A stretch of 64,000 bases of DNA from positions 682,001 through 746,000 of the forward strand of contig JAULSU010000002.1 in the NCBI GenBank assembly GCA_030512335.1, in the 5' to 3' direction. The stretch is from Immersiella caudata. Lineage: Eukaryota > Ascomycota > Sordariomycetes > Sordariales > Lasiosphaeriaceae. The notes below the pieces were generated by a model. That model saw only the letters and a list, made by a program, of their open reading frames with translations. It made no database searches and was not told the origin of the DNA. Below are positions 22,533 to 31,254 of this stretch, one piece after another (position 1 is the first letter of the stretch; the number at the start of each line of letters is the position of its first letter). The position numbers and the translations under genes were made by a program.

Positions 22533-25500
22533 ATGATTTCCGTCAACCTCAGCCAGGGAATCTCTTCGGCCGGCCGGACAACTGCCCTTTGTCTCCTTAT
22601 CGGTGCGGTTACCGTCTGGCTTTGGCTTTACCCCGCACCGACTCGTCCAGACCCAGCACCGTTACCTCCAGCGGGGCCCACTTCGGATCCCAAACGATCC
22701 ACGCAAAAAGGTGTCCACTTCCGTCAAGTCAACCCCGATAAGGACAAGAATAAGACAGACACCCCCGAAGACACCCTAGAGCTCGAAGAAAGTCTTGCTC
22801 GACAGGAAGCTGTTCCTCTTCGTGAAGCTGGCTCTCAACCTGAGCATGGCCAACGCCGAGAAGATCAGACAGAGCCCGACGATCCGACTCAATTCCACCC
22901 AAAATGCAAGGGTGTCAGTCTCCGCCAAGTTTACCCTTCTCCCGAGAACAAGACCGCAACAGACGTTGACATTATCGCCATTCATGGGCTCGATACGCAG
23001 TCGCCCGACACTTGGATATGGGATCCGAAAGGGGCCCGCGTCAACTGGCTGGAAGACCCGCACATGCTGCCCAAGCGATTTCCGACCGCGCGTATTTTCA
23101 CCTGCGACTGGCCCGCTGACCTCTTCGAGCAGCCAGAGTTCGTCCAAAAGATGATCGACGAGTTCGCTCGGCTGCTGCTCGCCGGCATTAAAGGCCGGCC
23201 TCTAGCGACAAACGACCAACCCGGACACGACCGTCCAATTGTCTTCGTCGCTTCATGCCTTGGTGGCATCATTTTGGCGAAGGCTCTAGTGATGGCTAGC
23301 TGCGAGTATGAATCCGTGAAACGAGCGACACGCGGCATCGTCTTTCTTGCCACGCCCTTCCGAGGTACATCGTTCCAACGCGTTGCTACGTGGGCTGAGC
23401 CGGGTCTGAGGCTCTGGGCTTCGATCCGGGACAAGCACGTCTCCAACCTGCTTGAACTCGTGAAATCTCCTTTCGATCTCGGAGAACTCGTCCGCAGCTT
23501 CACTACTCTCTGCCAAAAAAACGAACTTGTAGACCATGTGTTTATCTTTTACGAGACTGGCAAGTCAAGTCTCCCACGCAAAGTGGCTTCCTGGCTCCCC
23601 GCCTCTTTGTCTCAAGAGCAACCGGTACGCATGCATGCCTTCCATGTGCTTTAACGTTGTGATTAGTGGAAGCTAATACTCCCCAGCTGGTTGACAGTGC
23701 TTCTGCGACCCTGGACATTGTCTCACATCCATTACCCCTTAATCGGCCCCACGTAACCATGAACAAGTTTTATGGCCCTAACGATCCGGAATACGTTTCT
23801 GTTTCCGGGGTGCTTGACATTCTTCTTTGCGACATTCGTAACGGCCGGCCTATTGAGAGAGCGGACCTCTGGATCCGGAATAACTGCTATTCCCTGGCAG
23901 AGCTCAACATCGAACGACTCTCGGGCGACCTGCTTCCGATGGATCGGTGCTACATTAACCTTGCCATTGTAGAGCAACCCGGCGATAAGACCGGCCGCTC
24001 AGACGAAGAAGGCACAGCGCAAAAGGATTCTCCGTTTTCGCTCCTCGCCCGACTGAAGATTGAGACACCGGACAAGACTATCGAGGTTACGCTGCCGACT
24101 CTATTTAAGTCCCGCAAGGCGCGCAACGGCGTGGAGCGACAACCACGGCGGATCCTGATTCGTGGACAAGCAGGCGTGGGCAAGACCACTCTATGCAAGA
24201 AGATTGTCTATGAGTTCGCGCATGGCGAAAAGTGGCAGGAGTGGCGGGACTTGTTTGATCGTGTGCTCTGGGTGCCCCTGCGGAATCTGAAGCGGGACGA
24301 GCGACGCCATATCGCCGGATATGATATGCCACATCTGTTTCGACACGAATATTTCTCCCACTCCGATGGCCAAGTTCTTGCCGATGCATTATGCAAAACG
24401 CTGGAAGACCCCAAAAGTGCCAGGACTTTGTTTCTGCTCGACGGCCTCGATGAAGTGTCTCAGGACCTAGACGGCGATATGCTCCGCTTCCTTAAGAAGC
24501 TCTTAAATCAGCCCAATGTCATCATCACGTCTCGGCCACACGCGATTCTTCCTCCTGGCTTGGATCCTATCCAACTGGAGCTAGAGACCATTGGGTTCTA
24601 TCCCGACCAAGTGACGGACTATGTGAAAATGGCCTTCATCAATCCCGAAACGGGCGAAACGGACTCGGAAAAGCCAGGCAAGATTCAGTCGTACCTCCAA
24701 AGGCACCAGCTGGTCTTGGGACTTGTGCGGATCCCGGTTCAGCTGGATGCGCTCTGTTATACCTGGGACACTTTTGATGGTAAAGCTATACCGCAAACCA
24801 TGACTGCCATCTACAGAGCCATTGAGGAAAACTTGTGGAAAAAGGATATCGTGAGACTGGAGAGGCGGACTCCGGGTCAAGTACGCGTTGCTCGCCGGCC
24901 CGAGATCAACAACTCCGTCAAAAATGAGGCGCATCTTCTCGAGGTTCTCGCCTTCACTGGCATGTATAACGATACCATCGACTTTGAGCCAGCGCATCGC
25001 GACGCTATATCCGAAGAGCTTAGCTCCATTGGGACGAACCTGTTTTTTGACGAGATCCTTGGACACCTTTCTTTCTTACGAACGTCGGACCTCTCCTCAA
25101 ATGACCGCCATCGAAATTACCACTTCCTACACCTCACCTTTCAAGAGTATTTTGCGGCACGGTATTTTGTACGGCAGTGGAAAGCCGAACAATATCTCAA
25201 CTGTCTGCAGCTCAGCGATGGACAGTGTAGCAATATCGAACCCGCCACTTTCCTTCAGGAGCACAAGTACGATCCTCGCTACGATATCTTCTGGCGCTTT
25301 GTCGCTGGCTTACTTGACGCTGATGGGAAGGCACTTGGCGTCTTCCAGACGATTGAGGACGAGCCACGCGACCTCCTGGGCCCTACGCATCAGCGACTGG
25401 TCATGCATTGCCTGAGCGAGGTCGAGCGGAAGAAGTCAACTTTTACGGAACTTCGAGCAAAGCTAGAAAGCCAACTGGAACAGTGGCTGCTGTTCGAATG

Positions 25501-27478
25501 CGACCTTACGAAAAGCTCCAGGTTAGCCCGCGAGATGGAGTGTCCAGAGCAGGTTCTGGTCAATGCATTAGAACAAGCATCTGAAGATGTAAGACTGATT
25601 CTTCTGGAGTCGTTATCCACACGAACAACTGTACCATCCAGTATTATAAACGTCGCATTTTCCTGGTTAAGTGACTGTGTCTCTAAACGCCTATGTATTG
25701 CCATCTTAGGTGTGCTAAGATACCAGCATAATTGTTTACCAGACACAATCCTGCAGGGCATCACAGCACGGCTTAAGGATAAAGACCGGGACGTCCGACG
25801 GGCAGCGATCCAGGCGCTTCAGGGCCGGACCGACCTTTCTGAGGCCTTACAGGGCATCACAGCACGGCTTAAGGATAAAGACGGGATCGTCCGACGGGCA
25901 GCGATCCAGGCGCTCCAGGGCCGGACCGACCTTTCTGAGGAGTTACAGGGCATCACAGCACGGCTTGAGGATGAACACAGGAACGTCCGATATGCAGCGA
26001 TCCAGGCGCTTCAGGGCCGGACCGACCTTTCTGAGGTCTTACAGGGCATCACAGCACGGCTTAAGGATGAAGACGAGGACGTCCGATATGCAGCGATCCA
26101 GGCGCTTCAGGGCCGGACCGACCTTTCTGAGGTCTTACAGGGCATCACAGCACGGCTTAAGGATGAAGACGAGGACGTCCGATATGCAGCGATCCAGGCG
26201 CTCCAGGGCCGGACCGACCTTTCTGAGGTCTTACAGGGCATCACAGCACGGCTTAAGGATAAACACTGGTACGTCCGACAGGCAGCGATCCAGGCGCTCC
26301 AGGGCCGGACCGACCTTTCTAAGGAGGTCTTACAGGGCATCACAGCACGGCTTAAGGATAAAGACGGGAACGTCCGATATGCAGCGATCCAGGCGCTTCA
26401 GGGCCGGACCGACCTTTCTGAGGCCTTACAGGGCATCACAGCACGGCTTAAGGATAAAGACTGGGACGTCCGACGGGCAGCGATCCAGGCGCTCCAGGGC
26501 CGGACCGACCTTTCTGAGGAGTTACAGGGCATCACAGCACGGCTTGAGGATGAACACAGGAACGTCCGATATGCAGCGATCCAGGCGCTTCAGGGCCGGA
26601 CCGACCTTTCTGAGGTCTTACAGGGCATCACAGCACGGCTTAAGGATGAAGACGAGGACGTCCGATATGCAGCGATCCAGGCGCTTCAGGGCCGGACCGA
26701 CCTTTCTGAGGTCTTACAGGGCATCACAGCACGGCTTAAGGATGAAGACGAGGACGTCCGATATGCAGCGATCCAGGCGCTTCAGGGCCGGACCGACCTT
26801 TCTGAGGTCTTACAGGGCATCACAGCACGGCTTAAGGATAAACACTGGTACGTCCGACGGGCAGCGATCCAGGCGCTTCAGGGCCGGACCGACCTTTCTG
26901 AGGTCTTACAGGGCATCACAGCACGGCTTGAGGATGAAGACGGGGACGTCCGATGGGCAGCGATCCAGGCGCTCCAGGGCCGGACCGACCTTTCTGAGGC
27001 CGTCTTACAGGGCATCACAGCACGGCTTGAGGATGAAGACGGGGACGTCCGATGGGCAGCGATCCAGGCGCTCCAGGGCCGGACCGACCTTTCTGAGGAG
27101 GTCTTACAGGGCATCACAGCACGGCTTGAGGATGAAGACGAGGACGTCCGATGGGCAGCGATCCAGGCGCTTCAGGGCCAAGTCGTGTTATCGTTAGACG
27201 TCCTTAGCCCATATGTCAAATCCTTCTACAAGGCTTTGCTGCAGGAAAGCTTCCAGAAACATGTATATTGGCACACTTTGGATAGTGGTTTTATAGGTGT
27301 CGGTCTTAGACATATTTCTTTAGGTGGCGGGCAATGTAGCCGGAAGGAAGTGGTGAAGTTGTTGTTAGGGAACGGCGCTGTTACCGAGGAGAAGGATGGA
27401 GACCAGCAACCGCCGCCACATCGAACTACTGGGGGCTGGGAGGAAGCGGTTGCGAAGCTATTACAGCTAAAGACGTAA
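22533..27478 (+). CDS. NOD-like receptor: membrane segment, hydrolase, NACHT, HEAT-repeat array
   Basis: STAND-type NTPase probably acting in non-self recognition or cell-death signalling. Two exons, 22533-23624 and 23687-27478, joined at GTACGC..CCCCAG to read QEQPLVDSASATLDI; 1627 residues. Order: hydrophobic segment about 20-33; alpha/beta hydrolase about 140-365 (VDIIAIHGLDTQ; FVASCLGGIILAKAL with Cys where Ser is usual); a linker with NIERLSGDLLPMDRCYINLA; NACHT with Walker A GQAGVGKTT (about 523-531) and Walker B LFLLDGLDE (about 612-620); FLHLTFQEYFAARYF near the NACHT end; a divergent helical region; 15 near-identical HEAT repeats (DNA 25751-27199); an ankyrin-like tail (EVVKLLLGNGA, EEAVAKLLQLK). 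The open frame runs upstream to a TTG at 22482, but 22533 is the first ATG. Known fungal relatives control heterokaryon incompatibility; this role is inferred. Confidence 0.9.
25751..27199 (+). repeat. 15-unit coding tandem repeat (HEAT-type, 96/99 bp)
   Basis: Units begin at LQGITARL and continue with a variable patch, then VRxAAIQALQGRTDLSE. Twelve units are 96 bp. Units 6, 13 and 14 have one extra codon (99 bp). Unit 15 diverges after ALQG. The variable codons are 9, 11, 12, 13, 14 and 17 of the unit plus the last one or two. Units 1-6 (25751-26329) and 7-12 (26330-26905) form two copies of a higher-order block; units 13-15 are a third subtype (VRWAA). Confidence 0.97.
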
Positions 27479-28019
27479 AGCAGCACACTCGTTTCCACGA
27501 TCACTTCGGCACTCTTCCCTCCGCTTCTCCTCCCCTATATTTCTCATCACTAGCTTGCCACCACAAGGGCCTGGGAGGATGTGTAAATAAATACTTGTTT
27601 GCGATATCCAGCATCTTGAGATACATACCTTGATCTACACGGCCGATGCCGTCATTGTCATCATCAGGAAAGAATCACTGCTCGGCATGATATAATCGTA
27701 GAGAGGCGCAGAACGACTGATAGCAATTACATCATCGCTCCATAATTGCCAGGCGCTTGCCAACATTGCCCCCATTAGACAAGGCTATTGAAATGCTGTG
27801 ACGTAATGTTTCCCGTGTTGCGAAGCGTTGGCGATAGGCAGCCGCTGCTGCGGAGAACCTGGTTGTGTAGTGTGTTCTGTGCTGTGCACGGTGTATCTTG
27901 AAGCTGTTGGCGGCAAATCTGGATCCGGAGCAGGGAGTGATGTTTGTCCTGTACCTCGGCGTCACATCACGATGCGACAGAGAATGGATTGGTGCTGCGC
28001 TTTAAGCTGACATCTCCTA
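27479..28019. other. spacer between the intact NLR and the next NLR relic
   Basis: Contains the NLR 3' region. No coding signature recognised. Confidence 0.5.
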
Positions 28020-29015
28020 AATGAGAATATTATCGCTGCTGCTGATGACTTCAAAGCGGTGCTACGCCAGCTGAAGGAGAGGGTCGTCGAGCTTTACAAA
28101 TTCTTCTCCTATATCAGATGAAGAGTGCTTGTTTATACTAGGGCATCCAAAGCCTTATCTTTGTCCGCGGCATGTCTAATTTAGATGACGGGGACGGTGA
28201 TCTGAGCCTCGTCAGCGATGTGGAAGTCGGTGTTCTAAAGGAGGCCGCCCAGTACTCCCAAGACTTGACGAAAGCTTTCGGACGCTCTGGATTCGAGGGG
28301 ATCCGGGCAAAGGCAAGGCCATGCTGGTATGCGGCATCATCAAGGAGCTGGAGCAGGCCATTATCGCCAGCGGGCACTGTCAAAGTCTGGCGTATTTCTT
28401 CTGTCAAACCACCGACTCGCGGTTAAACAACGCAACGGCAGCACTGCGGGGTCTGATCTACCTGCTAGTCCACCGGCAACCACGCCTCATCTCACACCTA
28501 CCGACCAACACATGCTCCTCTAACGACGTAACAGCATGAATCGTTCTATCCAAAGTATTGTACGATATGCTACAAAATCCGGGTTTGAAGATCACCTACC
28601 TCGTTATTGATGCCCTTGACGAATGCGTTATCGATCTGCCCAAGCTTTTGGACCTCGTCGTCTAAACCTCGTCGGAACGTGTTAAGTGGCTAGTCTCAAG
28701 CCGGGATCAGACAAAGATTGAGAGGCAGCTACGATCTGGTCATGGGCTTACAGAATATGGTCTCGGGCTAGAAACAAATACAGAGCACGTATCTCGCGAC
28801 CTCGATGGGTATCTTGACAACAAGCTATCCAGTCTTTCATCCTTTCAGCATGAAAACCAGCTGAAGGACCGGGTACGGGATATACTAAGTCAAAAAGCAG
28901 ACGACAACATTCTTTGGGCTTCTCTCGTTCTAAAAGAACTGAGCAAGGATGAGGTTGAGAGCTGGCACAAGCAAAAACCTATTATATTTGATACCAAGAT
29001 AATCCCGCTCCCCTA
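28020..29015 (+). pseudogene. NWD-type NACHT receptor relic
   Basis: Pieces in shifting frames match the other main fungal NLR class. First comes an N-terminal NACHT_N-like segment (FKAVLRQLKERVVELYKFF; LDDGDGDLSLVSDVE) around 28040-28250. A P-loop RGDPGKGKAMLVCGII follows near 28290-28340, where the expected Thr after GK is Ala. Then come QSLAYFFCQTTDSRLN, ALRGLIYLLVHRQP, LVIDALDECVIDLP (Walker B, about 28600) and ILWASLVLKEL near 28910. At least three in-frame stops (near 28537, 28665 and 29015) and frameshifts upstream of the P-loop exclude a working protein. No repeat domain follows. Confidence 0.85.
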
Positions 29016-29429
29016 GTCCTGCCGGCTTAGATATCGACCCCATCTAAAGGTTTCCCGGATTTCTTCTAGGTGAGTGATTGTATTCTCAAGTATAGCAGGG
29101 TTGAGGTACTCGGTTTGACCAGGACGCAGGACAGCTTGGCTGTCGGGCTGTCAAGCCGAGCGAAGTGGAGCAGATGGCATGGCTTTGTGCCCCGGCTGTA
29201 TGATGTCTACACTTGGCCGTCTGCGGAGGTGCTGCACAACAATTCAGCAGCGTAACACTGCACAGAAGGTAGAGTTAGCTCGTATGGGAGATGAATGGAT
29301 GGGATGAGCCCTGGCGCGCAAGGCTGGGGTCGGATCGACAAACCTCTAGCATGTCCTTAGCCTCCATCGAATATCCGCCTTCATATGCTCCACCTCCGCC
29401 TTCATATGCTTCACTGCATTTTAATCACC
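29016..29429. other. spacer, nothing recognised
   Basis: Between the NWD relic and the recombinase-like relic; no coding or RNA feature recognised. Confidence 0.4.
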
Positions 29430-29966
29430 CTTCCCCTCATTGTACTGGCGGACGATCGTCGCCATACCACGTCGATGACGTGCGCGATATCTCGGCAAGT
29501 CACTTCGCGCTTCACAAACGTTTGTTCACAAGTGAGGCTGATTTCATCTTATCACCTTAGTTTCAACGTTCTGCAGTGTCCAACAGGTCAGTCCCAATAG
29601 ACCATCAACGTAACTGGAGGGCAAAGAGGGAGTTACCACAAGGACCTCAGCGGCCAGCCCAACGCTACGCTTATGCGAAAGCCTCCACCGCTGTGGGTTC
29701 TCCTGGTCTTGGCGTCTCCTTTCCGCCAGAACCAGTCTGTCGGCCTCAAAGGTCAGGTCCTTCCAAAAATTTCGTAGCGTGATGGCCGAACTGACTGTCG
29801 GGAGTTCCTTCGACCTGTCGGGGTAGAGGGTAGGTCGACACCTCTTCGCCTGCTTATAGTAGTCCTCGACGAAGCGGATCATGATTCTTTTTACGCGCTC
29901 CTTCTCCATACATAAGTCTATCCAGGGCTGGCTGGCATCGTAGATCTGCAGGACATCCCGGGACAT
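29430..29966 (-). pseudogene. possible relic of a fungal DUF3435/FluG-domain (recombinase-like) gene
   Basis: An open stretch of 140 codons contains WIDLCMEKERVKRIMIRF, TLRNFWKDLTFEADRLVL and RWRLSHKR, followed downstream by KREVTCRDIAHVIDVVW. The spacing and composition remind me of the N-terminal and middle parts of fungal DUF3435/FluG-domain proteins, some of which are tyrosine recombinases of giant mobile elements. No catalytic residues are present, the reading frame ends early, and upstream exons are uncertain (a short one may lie near 30030). Identification is tentative. Confidence 0.3.
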
Positions 29967-30655
29967 ACCTGGATGCCTTACCGTTAGCTAGGCAGGGAGA
30001 TTAAAGCGGAGAACACTGTGCCTACCTCTGCCATTCTCTCCACGCGCCTTCTCTAGTGCCCTGCTTTTTTAACGAGATCTGGCGTCTCGTCACGAGTGGG
30101 GTCTCATCATGCTCGTCTTCTTAGGCTCTCCGTCTCCGTTCGGCGATGTTATTACCTACTGGCCGACACCACATCGGGGACACGTCGAGGGCCAGAGCCT
30201 GAACAGGAGGGAAGCTTAAGTTGGCGCGTGCGGCTCGCGAATGCACTGTTAGCCAGGATTTGCGATCGAGTGGGTAAGCGCGAGTGAATCGAACTCGAAG
30301 GCGGGAGCTGAGGAGGACGCTTAGTTGCAAGGGAAGGGCCAGCTCCCCAGCTCGCCTATTTGTATGCGCCCGAATCGAGCGCGGCCGGCTGCCATGTTGC
30401 TGGTCAAGAGCCGCACCAAGGCGGCGTGGGAGTTTTGCTGGCTGGATTATACCCACGCGCGCGGATGTTGCGGTGGGCTAGATTCTGTCCTGCCGATCGA
30501 GGGTATGCGGTTGCGGAGCTGGCGTGCAACCGTTTTGGGTTTTTAGCGACAGCTTCGTCGCCCAAAAAAAAAAAACCAAAAAAAAAACGCCGTCACTGAA
30601 AACGGTGTCTGGTTAGCTGGTCGGGATCCTGATGTTTTTCCCATAGACAATCTTC
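29967..30655. other. intergenic with A-rich tracts
   Basis: No gene recognised. Two adjoining A-runs at about 30565-30590 appear as T-runs on the minus strand and lie about 70 bases downstream of the truncated 5S copy. Confidence 0.5.
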
Positions 30656-30722
30656 CCCTCACTGGCTTATCTATGGGAGAGCGGACGGGATCCCGAGCTT
30701 TCCAGTGGGTATGGTCGTATGT
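30656..30722 (-). pseudogene. truncated 5S rRNA copy (5' half)
   Basis: The minus strand begins ACATACGACCATACCCACTG, the canonical start of fungal 5S rRNA, and continues through CGGGATCCCGTCCGCTCTCC to about base 67 (CCAGTGAGGG). The 3' half, including the internal promoter C box, is absent and replaced by unrelated sequence. It is nearly identical over this length to the complete copy at 54787-54906. Confidence 0.85.
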
Positions 30723-31254
30723 GGCAGTCTGAGTTTGGTGTCAAGCTTATAAGGCTTGAAGATTGAAGAGTTGAGGAAGGGGGTGGTGGTTTGGGGTCTT
30801 TGTTGACTTGCTCAAGGGGTCCAGGGGGATGGATGCCCCTAAGAGGGCCGGGAGATGGGAAGTGGAGCTCCACTCCAGATATACCAGTAAAGAATACGAA
30901 AATAGTTGGAAATCCACAGCCAAGGTCAGGAGTAATTGATTTCAAGCTAGGTTCCATACCAGAAGAGGGAAACGGAAACGATCTGATGGCCGCTTGCTGT
31001 AAAATCTAAGCCATTGCAGAAGACCCTCACATCATTACTTGGTATGCTTCCACGGCAATCATCACCATTCTACGCAAGGCGCAGCAATGACTGAATGCCA
31101 ACTCAATATGATATCTCATGCTATCGAACTCCACGTTCGTTTGCCGGTTGCCTCTTTACTCATGATCCCCAACTCCAATGCTCAGAAATGCTTCGCTCCC
31201 TAACGATGCTGCCGTTCCTGCTCATGCTATCATCCGCGCACATAGCAGTGCTGC
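30723..31254. other. intergenic, 3' of the myosin chaperone gene
   Basis: No coding or RNA signature was seen; includes the chaperone 3' region. Confidence 0.5.

Noticed and set aside
25965..27197. 410-codon open frame in another frame through the HEAT array (Arg/Ser-rich repeats)
   Set aside because: The 96-bp unit is a multiple of three and has no stop in this frame, so the frame stays open automatically. The product has no fold signature.
25751..27199. CRISPR-like appearance of regular repeats with short variable parts
   Set aside because: The units are coding, directly adjacent, in frame with a NACHT gene in a fungal genome, and have no spacers.
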